Shown here in pieces: positions 9,652-20,482 of a DNA stretch of 64,000 nt. The notes beneath the pieces are model-generated. The model did not search any database and was not told where the DNA came from. It worked only from the letters and a program-made list of their open reading frames with translations. The DNA comes from Gracilaria gracilis (Eukaryota; Rhodophyta; Florideophyceae; Gracilariales; Gracilariaceae), in contig JARGSG010000030.1 of NCBI GenBank assembly GCA_030374805.1, forward strand, positions 558,001-622,000, in the 5' to 3' direction. Position numbers and translations under genes: made by a program. Within the stretch, counting starts at the first letter, position 1. Each line of letters starts with the position of its first letter.

Positions 9652-11412
9652 TTATGAAACAACTGCAGCTTGTGGCACGACAAGTTCGAGTCTTGGAAAC
9701 ACTGGCTTTGGCTTTGCAAACGACATTCCTTCCTTCAACTTTCCCCATTTCATTTGCTCCCAAGTTAATCCCTGCTCATATTCATCTGCAAGGCCAAAAG
9801 CGGAATAAACCTTGTACGAAACTTGTGGTACAACTGGATTCAACCCTACAGCAACAATCCTGGATGCTTCCAACACGTTTACAATGCATCTTTGGGCCAT
9901 TCGAATATCCTCTGCATCTTGTGATTTGAATTTTGTCCACGGGGCAACGCGATCTATGTAGGCATTGGCTTCAAACGATATAGACATGAGCGCCTCACAT
10001 GCCGCATTAAAATTGAGTGCTTCGTACTGAGCATATGCTTCCTTGTAGGCATGCTCAGCTGTTTGTCGCAAAACCTTCTCGTCCTCATCCGCATCCGACA
10101 ATCCCAATTGTGAGGAGCAAATTGGCAAAGTACTGGAACAGTTCTTCTTGAGCAAATTCAATGACCTGTTCAACAAGTTGCCAAACGAATTTGCCAGATC
10201 TGCATTGACAACATCCACAAAGCGCTGTTCCGAAAAGTCACCATCTTTTCCAAAGTCCAGCGCCCTCAAAAAGTAGTAGCGTACAGCATCGCTTCCATAA
10301 GAGTCGACTAGTTGACAAGGATCGAGGGTGTTGCCAAGACTCTTGCCCATTTTCATGCCATCCTTTGTGATAAAGCCGTGTCCTATCACTCTTCTTGGCA
10401 ACGGCAGCCCAGCAGACATGAGCATTGCGGGCCAGTACACGGCATGAAAACGCAAAATGTCCTTGCCAATAATGTGAACATCTGCTGGCCATCCACGGGT
10501 GGAAAGTTGGTGCAGCGAGGGTTGATCGGTATCTTGTAATAAAGCACTAAGATAACCAACGAGCGCATCAAACCATACATAAATAGTCTGGTTGTCGTCA
10601 CGTGGCACAGGAATGCCCCAAGGATTGTTAGCTCTTGAAACACTGAAATCACGAATTCCACTCTTGACCCACCCCAAAACCTCGTTTCTTCTTTCCAATG
10701 GTTGCACAAAGTAAGGGTTATCCTCTAAGAAAGTCTCCAAACTATCCTGGTACTTTGACAATGCAAAGAAATAGTTGTCCTCCTTGCGATTGAAACACGT
10801 AGTTTGATGAGTTGGACAAATGTTTCTAGGTAATAAGTCTTTGTGATCTTTGTATTCTTCACATCCAGTACAATATAAGCCCTCATAGTCGCTCTTGTAT
10901 ATATCACCATTCGCCCACACTCTCTCCATAAACTCACGCACAACCACTTGATGATGGCCCGAAGTGGTACGAACAAAGCGATCGTACTTGACATTCATCT
11001 GACTCCAAAGCTGTTTGAACTGCTCCGCAACGTCGTCACAAAAAGCTTGTGTGGAGCGCCCATCCCCAGTAGCGGCTGACGCTGCGGCCGCGGACGCAAT
11101 CTTCTCACCATGTTCATCAGTACCAGTAACAAAGGTGGCACTAGCGCCCGCCATTGTATAAAACCTGGCAAGCGCATCCGCAGCCAACGTGGGATACGCC
11201 GATCCCATGTGAGGCGGCGCATTGACGTAGAACAAGGGCGTAGTGATGACAAGCTTCTGGCCAGCCAGAGCGGGTGGGGTGGCGCATGCGACGGCGCGAC
11301 GGCGCGTGCGAATGGAGCGCGTGAAGAGGAGCGAGCGGCTTGGGTTACATCTTAAGAAGCGGCTTCGTATCGAGGAGCGTAACGCTAGCGCCGGGGCGAA
11401 TGCGGGCTCCAT
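9652..11412 (-). CDS. Organellar methionyl-tRNA synthetase
   Basis: 586 residues, single exon. Class I synthetase that charges tRNA-Met. The first ~50 residues are rich in R, S and A and lack acidic residues after Glu2, like a plastid or mitochondrial transit peptide. The core follows with VITTPLFYVNAPPHMGSAY (HIGH-type motif PHMGS, residues 67-71), VTGTDEHGEKI, a zinc-type CTGCEEY...CPTH, YVWFDALVGYLSA, and KMGKSLGNT (KMSKS motif, residues 354-358). An anticodon-binding helical domain completes it. No C-terminal EMAP or tRNA-binding domain is present, and the length is typical of bacterial-type organellar enzymes. Which organelle is served cannot be told from sequence. Convergent with FCP1. 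Confidence 0.93.
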   Translation of the reverse strand: MEPAFAPALALRSSIRSRFLRCNPSRSLLFTRSIRTRRRAVACATPPALAGQKLVITTPLFYVNAPPHMGSAYPTLAADALARFYTMAGASATFVTGTDEHGEKIASAAAASAATGDGRSTQAFCDDVAEQFKQLWSQMNVKYDRFVRTTSGHHQVVVREFMERVWANGDIYKSDYEGLYCTGCEEYKDHKDLLPRNICPTHQTTCFNRKEDNYFFALSKYQDSLETFLEDNPYFVQPLERRNEVLGWVKSGIRDFSVSRANNPWGIPVPRDDNQTIYVWFDALVGYLSALLQDTDQPSLHQLSTRGWPADVHIIGKDILRFHAVYWPAMLMSAGLPLPRRVIGHGFITKDGMKMGKSLGNTLDPCQLVDSYGSDAVRYYFLRALDFGKDGDFSEQRFVDVVNADLANSFGNLLNRSLNLLKKNCSSTLPICSSQLGLSDADEDEKVLRQTAEHAYKEAYAQYEALNFNAACEALMSISFEANAYIDRVAPWTKFKSQDAEDIRMAQRCIVNVLEASRIVAVGLNPVVPQVSYKVYSAFGLADEYEQGLTWEQMKWGKLKEGMSFAKPKPVFPRLELVVPQAAVVS

Positions 11413-13006
11413 GTTGGCCGTGCGATGGCTGCGGGGGATGGATAGCGATACGACTGGCGCGGGGGATGCACGATGCTATCCCTGGCTCGTCGTCAACAGA
11501 TCTCGTCAAATTGATTCAGATGAGGTGCATTCGACCGTGCATCCCATCTGCAAACGTGGCGCACGTGTGCCAATGGCGTTGGCAAAACCAACGGCACAAC
11601 CAAACCAAACGAACAACCACAAAGGTTGTTCGCCACCATGGTTTACGAGAGAGAGCAGTAACTCATCGTGGGCGCGAGTTGCGAATCGCATAGCTGATGC
11701 ATAGCTTGGTCGGCTCAAACCCCCTACATGCCGACGGACTGACGTATTTCGGCCACGGTCGTGTACATGCTCGTTTACAGCTCTGTTCACCACATCTTTG
11801 TACTCGCAACATGTGAGAATCTTCATCAGCTGATAAGTCTAGAAAAGATCGCATCGCCCGCGCATCGAGCTGAAATAGAACGCTAGTTTGGTAGTCTGTG
11901 GTCCGTCGAAATGTTGAAGGTGCACAACACGCGGAGTAGGGACATGCTCGATAGCACGAACCATCATCTTCTGGTCGTGAGGTGGCTTACAAAGGCATTG
12001 CCTTCTGAGCATGAAACCCAATATTGTCGGGCGTGCGTGAAGGTAGCTCATAACCACAATTGTCACATGCACCTCATACATCCGCACCGCCATTAATCAT
12101 GATCTTTCTACTTCCTCCACCAACCGAGCTAATTCTCTTCGAGTCTGGGGAACAGTGGTCCGATTTCACGAGTCGATGTTCATCGAAAGTTACTTGAAGC
12201 AACTGGTACTCACCCTGCTAATCAAATTCCCTCTGGACTTCCGTTAGCATTCTCAGTATGTCGTCCTTCGGTACCCCCTCACAAACGACTACACGTAGCG
12301 ACGCAAGCTGTGTTCCAGTACTGCCACACGCTGCAAAAGGTCGTCAGAAGTCTGATTCAACATGAGCAACCTGAATTCTTGGTCTTCTTGAAAGCTTCAT
12401 TTGAAACCTCGCCGCACCTTAGTAATAGAAAACTGCTGGCCACAATGAAGAATCCACCTCTCTAGATATGGTGATATTGGGCGACGTGAAACGTCTTCGC
12501 TCTATTCACTGAATTCAAAGCCTTACGTAAATCAGGGATCACAACTTGTGATCCCTGTTTCAGAAGTGTTGCAAATTGGAGATCTCCTTACTCCACGTCT
12601 TCTCTCTCTCTCTCTCTCGCTGGTATTGGGACTCTGACCGTGGTGGATTCTTGCAAAGTACTGTGCGCGATCACGAATGCGATGCTGCTGATACATCTGT
12701 ACTCGAAACATGTGAAAAACTGTTTGGCGTGCGAACAGTGAGAGTTATTCCGGGAGTTTCTGGTTCGGGTTGAGGGGTCGGTCATCTACATGACTCAGGT
12801 ACCGTATGCTTTGAGGGACTTACCTGCCCGTATACTTCAGCGTTTGGTCACATCTCACTAATACAATGGATGGTTGCTTTTCTTGTCTTTGTCCAAGTTA
12901 TGAGAGTACGGGAGAACCTAGACTATCACCATCTATTTGGCAGCACTTCTTCTTCTTCTTCTTTATTGTGGACAACAGTATTCTATTACTACACTGCAGT
13001 AGGGCT
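11413..13006. other. Intergenic, no recognised gene
   Basis: I see no convincing coding sequence; open frames here are short and unlike known families. A perfect 11-bp hairpin with a 3-base loop lies at 12533-12557 (CAGGGATCACA / TGTGATCCCTG). A (TC)n tract lies at about 12599-12619. The first part should contain the promoter of the MetRS gene. Confidence 0.5.
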
Positions 13007-13930
13007 TCAGATAAAGCCCTCTCTCTTTATGAAGGCCAAGAACTTGTAAGGGTCATGTCGTATTAGGGACTGAATTGATGCCCTTTTGGCGCGTGGAACT
13101 CCTGCCATAAGCACTCTTCGTGAGGCGTTGTTTAGCGGGCATCTAGACACAACGTGCTGAGCATCTTTGCTAACGTTCGTTCTGCAGTCACAGCGTAACT
13201 TCCGTTTTTCCATGTAGGATGTTACGGGACGCAATGATCTAACATGTCCAGTGTAGAAGTGAGCCAGAGTAACCTCGCCTTTTCTATAAGCTTCTTCAGA
13301 ATCCAGAAAAGGTGGGCACTGGGGAAGCAAACGCTTGCCCCTCACCTTTGATGAAAGGACTGCTTTCACATCTAACATGTCGCTTGGCACCCGCTGTTGC
13401 TCTTGCATACTAATGCCAAGACCGGATTTGGCCAGGCGGTCAACGCGGTCATTTGAAGGGATTCCGCAGTGGCTTGGAGTCCAGGACACAAACACCTGTG
13501 CTTGCGTGCTTAGATCGTGGAGTAATTGTGTCAGACTCTGCGCATGCGCTGATTGTTTCCGCAGGTTTCCCTGCAGCATGAGAACAATTGCTTGGGAGTA
13601 CGAACGATGCCGCTCACACCATCTCTCAAGGATTGTGCATGTCGTCTTTTCCTCTTCAATGAACTCTCTCCTGCAGCAAGGAAAGCTATCTCGAGGACAA
13701 CAACTGCTTAGGCAAGTGCCGCTCGCCTTCATGTGACACGTTTTTCTTCTTGTTCCTTCTTTATTGCGAGCGAGCGAGGTACCGTGTACATTAATCCATT
13801 GTACAAATGGCACAAATGTAGTTTTGTACAAGGTATTAACGCCTCCGGGCCGCCCCCTCTCCCTTACACTGCAGACCGGACGTTTTAAACAATGTAGAAC
13901 TCTATGTTTAAGGTACCAAAAGAGAACCAT
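13007..13930 (-). pseudogene. LINE-type (non-LTR) retrotransposon RNase H end, fragment
   Basis: The second half of this frame matches the RNase H domain at the end of non-LTR retrotransposon polyproteins: VFVSWTPSHCGIPSNDRVDRLAKSG corresponds to the WVPGHxGIxGNExAD motif. Then comes LAHFYTGHVRSLRPV and a CDC...DAQHVVSRCP segment, the usual post-RNase-H cysteine motif. The upstream third is poorly matched. No reverse transcriptase or endonuclease is visible nearby, and the frame has no ATG that fits. It is a 5'-truncated or decayed copy, as is typical of LINE insertions. Confidence 0.75.
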
Positions 13931-15680
13931 ATCAGGAAGGTTATGGTTGCCTCCCCATTGTGGGCGACAAGGGTAAGTTGTTGCTTAGGAATGCAGACAA
14001 AGAAATACAGCACGGCCCAGAAGATCGTTAAATACTTCCAGCAGATCGGTCAGCTTGCCGGTCGCCCTCGTGGACCTCGGTAGCATGTCGTTAAAATGGC
14101 CTCGTTTAGCTGCACGCACGCAATAGATCGCAAGCCAGTCATCCGAAGAAAAGCATATACAACGGTAGATGCCCTTGGGCTCATATTTTGTGCTACTGTG
14201 CCTTTGAGATTCGAATGTCCTCATCATCATCATGTTTACAAATATGCTGTAAGAACTTGAGATACGAAGGTACATGCCAATGATTAGGCAGCGGCTGCTT
14301 AAATCTTTGGCCTTCTTGAGAGGAATTCCTTTCGGATATATATATAGATCTCCTGTGGTCTCGCGATCATGGACGCCAGGCCATGATAAAGGAGAAGGTA
14401 ACCCTTAACTTTACAGCGGTACTGTACCGTTTTGTAGATTTTGACGTTCCGCATGGTTGCTGCTTGGCAAGCCAGTTGTATCTAGAGCTGCACGGAAGCC
14501 GGTTGCAACGTCTGTTCCTTCTAAGAAGAAGAAAGCGCTGCCCTGCCCAGCGTTTGTTCAGCAAGGGAACAAGAATTATGGCGATGACGAGGCATGAAGG
14601 ACTGTAGGAGCGCTACCTTGCAACCCTACGAATCACTCTGAAGTTGTGGTGAGTCAGCACTGCTGGCGGTTGACGAACGATCAGCGTCGGCAACTCTACG
14701 CTCTAGGCCAGACTACTTGTAAGGCTAGATATGTTGGTTATATTTGTTCCATTAAGGTCGTTGTTCTGACATTGACGCCATTTGAAGTCAGCACACCATT
14801 TGACCAAGATGGTCCTGAGTGAGCTGAAGAGGTGCGTAGGTTTAAGAGTGTGCTAATAGTCTTTCACATACAAGGTTAAAAGGCCATCCATGTACTCTTT
14901 GTGAAGAGCGGCGAGGTATAGAGGGGATGACATATCACTGGCATTCCTGAAGAAAGAGAACTATCTTTAAATAGAACTCCTGTCGTCTCGGAATCAGGGG
15001 CAGCGGACCACAGTAAAGAAAGAAGACATAGATATCACCCAATGGACTTTTTGTGAAAGATAATCCATCCTGGTGTTGAAGCTGAAAGATCTATACGTCT
15101 ATTAGTAGGGAGTTGTATCTGTAGATAACATCATTAAGTTTGTCTGGCCGTTTCAATACTCGGCTCGCATTTACGAAGGTAAATCTCATACTTGTGAGCA
15201 AGTACAAGATAGAGCTGGAGGCCCGTACGTTTGGTGAGGAACCTGAAATCTGCTGACGATCCCTGGCACACCACTCGTAGATGTAGAGGAGGAAGGCAGG
15301 TGAAATTTCAACTGTAGAGAAAAGGTATCTCGTTCACAGTGAAATTGTATAACTCCAATTATTGCATTGTGATCATCATCATCATCATACTTCATTGCAG
15401 AGTTGCTACCTTCTGGTCATGCATAGCATCATCATGGTCATGATGGCTGTCATGTGACGCTCTTCATTGTTTAATTCCTTGTCTGACAACATTAACAACA
15501 ACAAAGCAGGAGCCTGTTGTGTTGGTATGTCATCTCCCCAAAAGGTAGAGGCGCTAATCGGTTGGGTAGGCCTTAGTTTCATAATCGGTTAGCCAAAACT
15601 GCAACCTACAAGTTGAGCACATGGTGCGTTGCCAGTAATATATCAACGACAATTGCAGATTGAACTGGACTGGAATGAGG
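13931..15680. other. Intergenic, no recognised gene
   Basis: No frame longer than about 100 codons and none with a family signature. Short CATCAT runs occur near 14220 and 15370. I see no RNA gene or intact repeat. Confidence 0.4.
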
Positions 15681-15947
15681 ATGTTTAGACCGCGAGAGGC
15701 TACGGTAACCTTACTTCCAACTTGGAAGTTCCAAGGGTATCTACCTTCGTAGAGAGCCCTCTTAACTTCGGTATCGTAGTCCAACGTTTCCTTTTATGAA
15801 TCCGTACCGTTGAGAGCCCTCGAACCCGTAGCCTACGGCTCGAAAAACTGACTGAGACCCTACGGGCCGTCAGTTCTTAGACCCGTTGGGTTCAAACGGT
15901 ATATTTACATTACATTTTTTTTTGAAAAAGGTTCGTAGGGCCTCCTA

Positions 15948-16008
15948 CCGTAGCTTTTGGACTGGAAAGCCGTAGGAGTCCTTCGGCTTTCCAGTCGAAA
16001 AGCTACGG
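15948..16008. repeat. 25-bp-stem hairpin (first of a pair)
   Basis: Left arm 15948-15972 and right arm 15984-16008 are complementary at 24 of 25 positions, with an 11-base loop. The arms start CCGTAGCTTTTGGACTGG and end CCAGTCGAAAAGCTACGG. Shorter hairpins lie just upstream (15826-15838 CCGTAG/CTACGG; 15846-15875 AACTGAC/GTCAGTT). Confidence 0.85.
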
Positions 16009-16068
16009 AAGTTAGATCGCTTGTCGATGATTCTGCGCTGTAACGTAGATACGTTAACTTATACTGTA

Positions 16069-16121
16069 CTGGAATTCGTGGTATTCGCAACGGACCCCGT
16101 TGCGAATACCAAGAATTCCAG
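16069..16121. repeat. 25-bp-stem hairpin (second of a pair)
   Basis: Left arm 16069-16093 and right arm 16097-16121 are complementary at 24 of 25 positions, with only a 3-base loop. The arms begin CTGGAATTCGTGG. It has the same arm length and mismatch count as the hairpin 60 bp upstream but an unrelated sequence. Confidence 0.85.
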
Positions 16122-16682
16122 CAAACCGTAGTAACGTTTACCTTTGTACCGAATTGGAGGCGTACGTAATTACACGAACATGAACGCAAGAAATCTACAA
16201 TGAATTAAGTCAACTTCCGTAATACAGACTAGTAGGGCTAAGAGGGCTATTTCTCGAAGGGAGAGGGCTGACCTTAAAAGGGTTTTCACCTTAAAACTAT
16301 TTCTGCCGGAAGATACTACAGTACTGGTAGGTGGCATGATGGACATGTCAGTTTTTGAATTCGAGACACACAGGCATCACCTCACGTGTAACATCCTGGT
16401 TGAGTTTCTCGCGGAACTTGTTGTCTGTATCTCTGAAAGTGCATGCTGTATGCAGGGTGTGGAGGTATTTCGAGCCGCCCATGTGGCGAAAAACACAAAG
16501 TGTCAGATCATGGACTTTGCTTGCAGCAATTAGACGACTAGTTTAAAGCTGCACATCTTGTCCTTGTTTGAGGCTCTTGAAAGACAGTCAGCCAGTTTTG
16601 CGCCGGGCAAAAAGGGCCTCCTCATTCTCCCCTCTAGTCCTGAGTTGATACCTATCCGTCACCGCATTAACCATCGTACGGT

Positions 16683-17813
16683 ATGAATCTCCGAAAGCGC
16701 TCCGGGCCACTGGCCCGTGCCCATAACTTGGTACTGATTCTGGCCTTAGTGGTCGCAATATGTACGATTTCTACACTGCGACATCGCATGCCTCATTTCC
16801 TGCGTTTCGGCGCGCTCCGCAGCATCTCATCCCAAACCTCTTGCGTATTACCAATGGGTGTCCAGAATAATGAAGGGTTAGGTCAGACGCTGCTTCGCAA
16901 TCAATTCGCAGTTTACGTTGCTGAGCTGCTCTCAGCCAGACTCAACTTCCCCGAACATACTAGTCACCACGGATACAACCTCGCCGACTTTTTTGATCGA
17001 TGCGGCTCATCATCTAGCTTGTCCAAAGTGGGCACCCCAAAGGTTCCGGAACATTGCATCCTGAGAAAGAAGGAGTTGTTTCTACTAAACTGTCCCCGCG
17101 GAGACTGTTCTTGTTTACGAAGAGAGACTATGAGGTATGTACTTCCGTTGGCGTCCCGCTGTGACGTCATCGGCGTGGAACATGATGGCTTCAAGACACA
17201 GGAGTACTCCGGTTGTATTTCGAACGTACTGAAACGCTACTTTGGTGGTCCCGACCGCTGGCCTAGACCGTACAACGCGATTCACTACCGACAGGGTGAC
17301 CTGAAAGCGAAGCACGGCGAACATCCGGATTGGATGCATATGCTGAATAACGTCCTTAGCTTCATGTGCCGACATAGCGATCGAGACATTGTCATTGTCA
17401 CCCAGGGGACGCCAGAAGTGCCGAAGTGCGAAAATCGCGTGGTGCTGGCAGGGAACACGTCCGAGCGCGATTCGTTCCCGATTATACAGCATGCGCAATG
17501 GATCGGGGTAGAGCACAGCGGCTTTGGACTGGCGATGATGCAGATATCTAACCCAGAGCGCATCTTCATGGACACCTACGCTATGAAGTTTTATGACTGG
17601 CTCACGAAACCGGAATGGACCGTTTTCAACAGCGCAGGTGCCGGTTTCTCTTTTGCCTCCGGCCAAGATGCCCTCGACGCGAAGTTCAGTGGTGCTGGAT
17701 TGGATGTGCGAACCCTTCGTTCCCCGGCTCTTAAGCGATTCGACCACTTTGAGACGGAGGTACCGGTTCGAAGGTGGGAGAAGGAAGCCTTACCAATCGA
17801 CAGGGATGGATAA
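16683..17813 (+). CDS. Type II membrane protein, possible fucosyltransferase-like glycosyltransferase
   Basis: 376 residues, intact single exon from a clear ATG. A short basic N-terminus (MNLRKRSGPLARAHN) is followed by one hydrophobic span at about residues 16-31, giving the signal-anchor layout of Golgi glycosyltransferases. The rest would be lumenal and has many Cys residues. NAIHYRQGDL near residue 200 resembles the HxRxGD motif of GT11-type and related fucosyltransferases. WIGVEHSGFGLAMMQIS near residues 277-293 sits where those enzymes have their second sugar-nucleotide motif. These resemblances are weak, so the enzyme class is an inference. It is one of few intact host-like genes between transposon relics. 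Alternative: an uncharacterised lineage-specific secretory protein. Confidence 0.6.
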   Translation: MNLRKRSGPLARAHNLVLILALVVAICTISTLRHRMPHFLRFGALRSISSQTSCVLPMGVQNNEGLGQTLLRNQFAVYVAELLSARLNFPEHTSHHGYNLADFFDRCGSSSSLSKVGTPKVPEHCILRKKELFLLNCPRGDCSCLRRETMRYVLPLASRCDVIGVEHDGFKTQEYSGCISNVLKRYFGGPDRWPRPYNAIHYRQGDLKAKHGEHPDWMHMLNNVLSFMCRHSDRDIVIVTQGTPEVPKCENRVVLAGNTSERDSFPIIQHAQWIGVEHSGFGLAMMQISNPERIFMDTYAMKFYDWLTKPEWTVFNSAGAGFSFASGQDALDAKFSGAGLDVRTLRSPALKRFDHFETEVPVRRWEKEALPIDRDG

Positions 17814-18436
17814 CTTGGAGCGACGCCCTATTTCGAATGTAAACTGGCAAGCATAGCTCCAAAAACTAATCTTACTTCCCCTTTAGATTTGGGTTTTCCA
17901 CTTCAGTTGACATGGTGATACAAAGAAGACTGAATTGGCATAGGGTTTGGTAATATATATGGTTCGTTTAGGAAGCGAAAGTAGATAGTGACACCCTGCT
18001 AGAGTAGTATCGAACGGACAGGACGATTAGGGAGAACGAACGAGTGCACAGGTAATTTGTGCCTACTATGCACAAAGAGAGAGAGTGTGTGTGGGTTGGG
18101 CTTCTTTCCATGCAATTCACCAAAACCATCTTTCACCGTTGCGAATCATACAGTACCTCAGGTAAGGTCCTGAGCGCCAGACACGTAGACATCATCATCA
18201 GCACACAAAAATAAGTAAATGGATGGCTGTCGGTTATCGTCTCGTGGGGGCTCAGGCGCCCGGCCTGCTTTACACTTGGAGTTCTCGCAAGGCCGACTGG
18301 CCCTGAATGATGCTCTAGAGCTAGTGGCAAAGGGAACGCGTCTAGGGTTAGTTTAACATCTGCTCATACTTTCGCGAAGCTACAGACAGAAGTGTAACTT
18401 GAAGGTAGGAACCCCGAAGACAGGAACGTTATATAT
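17814..18436. other. Intergenic, no recognised gene
   Basis: About 620 bases between the type II protein gene and the copia element. A short (GA)n/(GT)n tract lies near 18077-18093. No open frame of note is present. Confidence 0.4.
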
Positions 18437-18441
18437 ACAGT

Positions 18442-18681
18442 TTTGGGATGTGCTTCGGCGATTGAGTTGAAGCTCATCATTGCGCAGTGTAGGAGAGGAT
18501 CTGTCACAAGCAAAACAAATGGCACAGAGGTCTACCCGGAGCTCTTCTCTGAGCTCCTGGGCTATTGAGTGTGCCTTTAAGTAGGGATACTAACCGACCG
18601 TTCGGTTAATGATGACGTATAACTTAACTAGACTAAGTAGTACGTCATCTAGGAAATGTGTACGTATCTTAACCTCTAACA
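18442..18681 (-). repeat. 3' LTR of the copia element
   Basis: 240 bp, identical to the copy at 20243-20482 as far as I can compare by eye. In element orientation it begins TGTTAGAGGTTAAGATACG, a common copia LTR start, and ends CCCAAA. Confidence 0.92.
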
Positions 18682-18690
18682 CACCCCCCG
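18682..18690 (-). promoter_or_regulatory. Polypurine tract of the copia element
   Basis: On the minus strand this reads CGGGGGGTG, directly before the TGTTAG start of the 3' LTR. That is the expected position and composition of the plus-strand primer. Confidence 0.8.
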
Positions 18691-18723
18691 TCGCGTTAGT
18701 TCCCTAACGTCATAACAAAGCTC

Positions 18724-19490
18724 TCACGTCCACGTCCTGTAGTCGTGAGTGGTTCCTTGGGAATCATCGATGATCCAGAAACCTTTTTCAAGCATAAGAT
18801 TCAATTGTGCCGATTGATTCACGCTTCTTTTCGTGAGGGCATCGGCTACGTTACGCGTGCCAGGTATCCATGTGAGCTTATTCAATTCTCCGCACTCAAA
18901 AGAGTCTCGCAGCATTGTAACCGTCTTACGCAAACGAAATTCCCTACATTCGTGCAAGGTTGTGATTGTGTCGAACAGTGCCTTTGAGTCCACCATTATA
19001 TGGTGTTCAATACCCACCTGCGGGAAAATGCTGTGGTACGATTCCTTCATGTCCTTACCGCGATCTTCGGCGTCCGCACAAGCAAGGATTTCCGCGCCGA
19101 ATGATGAGTACGTAACGCGCCTCTGTTTCGTGCTCGACCAATGCAAGGCATGGAATATGGGCTCGTCGTGGAAAGTACTGGTGAACTTGACTCCGCAAAT
19201 TAATCCCGTCTGTCCGTAGGCGTGATCGTTCGTTCCATGAGATGCGTCCGAGAGACTGACCAGAGTCGCCGACGTAACGCCACTGGGTAGAACAAACTTT
19301 ATGGCTGGCTTCATCTTCAGTATCTCCTGCAACATGGCGTTAGCCTCGATTAGATGTTTAACTCGCAAGTTCCCGAGTTCTTGTTGCATCTTTGAGGTCA
19401 CGAAGGATGCTTGCGGCAGGACGGCGGAACCGAGATACATCAATGTACCGGCCAAGGATCGATAGCTGTGCGTTTCGTCGCTTGTTGCGC
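18724..19490 (-). pseudogene. copia pol remnant: end of reverse transcriptase and RNase H
   Basis: The frame opens near the end of gag, in a different frame. HSYRSLAGTLMYLGSAVLPQ matches the YRSxxGSLMYL junction of copia reverse transcriptase. The RNase H domain follows: LVSLSDASHGTND, HWSSTKQRRVTYSSFGAE, HIMVDSKALFDTI, and LTWIPGTRNVADALTKR (the xxNxADxLTK end motif). The domain looks intact to its stop at 18724. Everything from protease to the reverse transcriptase active site is deleted, so the fragment cannot act alone. The junction with gag is shifted by one base. Confidence 0.88.
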
Positions 19491-19492
19491 GG

Positions 19493-20281
19493 TCATCTCT
19501 CTCCCTGCGTGTGTGCAGCTTTCATGGCTTTGATACAGTCTGCTACCTCCTCTTTCGCCGCCTGACTGGTTGTACCCTCTACCATTGTTTCCAATGCTTT
19601 TTGGACGGTTTGGAACCTGGTGATGTTCATCGGAATGGTTTCTTCAGGGCTTACATCCTTCTTCTTGGTTGAAACAACTAGGTTGCTAATTATGTTGTTG
19701 AAGGTTTGTGAAGATAAACCGGCATTAAGTAGAAGTATTATAGCGAAGTTCTGACTATCACTGGAGTCCTGGTTGGAGTTTGTCAGGTTGAGATAAGATA
19801 GTGCAGGCCCCGCAAAACGGTCGATAAATGCAGCGATTGGTTCGGCGTTCTTGCGCTTACAAGCGTTAATTTTCTTGTAGAGGCGCACTACTCGTCGCAG
19901 ACGATCAACGGCTGAATCTCTTGCTACCAAGTTGACGACTTCCTTGACTACGGACATCTGATTGATTCTGTCATCCTCATCTTGTGGAGTTAAAATCAGC
20001 TCGCCTGTTCGGACCGCCTTCTTAACGATTTCCTTCTTTGTAAATTCCAGCGAACGATAGAGCGTCATGCCCATGGTGGCTGCAGCTCCCTTAGCACGGG
20101 AGTCACCACCTGCGGCACATGCTCGTAGATTTTCCGCCCAATCGAATATGGCTTCTCTCCATAGAAGCTTATCGGTATTGGTACGGAGTTTAGGCGGAAT
20201 CAGAATATTGCTTGGAGATAGGTCCTCCCCTGGGCCCATAACTTTGGGATGTGCTTCGGCGATTGAGTTGAAGCTCATCAT
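19493..20281 (-). CDS. copia Gag, intact, starting inside the 5' LTR
   Basis: About 262 residues from the first in-frame ATG pair (MMSFNSIAEAHPK). A UBN2/Retrotran-gag-like helical protein is suggested by KLLWREAIFDWAENLRAC, FIDRFAGPALSYLNLT and ILLLNAGLSSQTFNN. The CCHC zinc knuckle is lost with the deletion. The start lies within the LTR, and the frame crosses the primer-binding site (codons V-M-G-P), a layout known from yeast Ty1. If translation instead begins at the Met within the primer site (20239), the protein is 248 residues. The frame is unbroken, unlike nearby transposon genes. It would form particles into which this or related RNAs are packaged. Confidence 0.85.
   Translation of the reverse strand: MMSFNSIAEAHPKVMGPGEDLSPSNILIPPKLRTNTDKLLWREAIFDWAENLRACAAGGDSRAKGAAATMGMTLYRSLEFTKKEIVKKAVRTGELILTPQDEDDRINQMSVVKEVVNLVARDSAVDRLRRVVRLYKKINACKRKNAEPIAAFIDRFAGPALSYLNLTNSNQDSSDSQNFAIILLLNAGLSSQTFNNIISNLVVSTKKKDVSPEETIPMNITRFQTVQKALETMVEGTTSQAAKEEVADCIKAMKAAHTQGER
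20230..20242 (-). promoter_or_regulatory. Primer-binding site, half-tRNA-iMet type
   Basis: Immediately after the 5' LTR the minus strand reads GTTATGGGCCCAG. This is complementary to the anticodon arm of initiator tRNA-Met (CUGGGCCCAUAAC), as in Drosophila copia, where a half-tRNA cleaved in the anticodon loop primes reverse transcription. Its exact abutment to the repeat confirms the LTR boundary. Confidence 0.85.
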
Positions 20282-20482
20282 TGCGCAGTGTAGGAGAGGA
20301 TCTGTCACAAGCAAAACAAATGGCACAGAGGTCTACCCGGAGCTCTTCTCTGAGCTCCTGGGCTATTGAGTGTGCCTTTAAGTAGGGATACTAACCGACC
20401 GTTCGGTTAATGATGACGTATAACTTAACTAGACTAAGTAGTACGTCATCTAGGAAATGTGTACGTATCTTAACCTCTAACA
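20243..20482 (-). repeat. 5' LTR of the copia element
   Basis: 240 bp, apparently identical to the 3' LTR. It contains the gag start codon about 40 bp before its inner end. Confidence 0.92.

Noticed and set aside
15880..15900. tRNA T-arm-like ggttcaaacggt
   Set aside because: No D-arm, anticodon arm or acceptor stem can be drawn around it; I found no tRNA or rRNA in the window.
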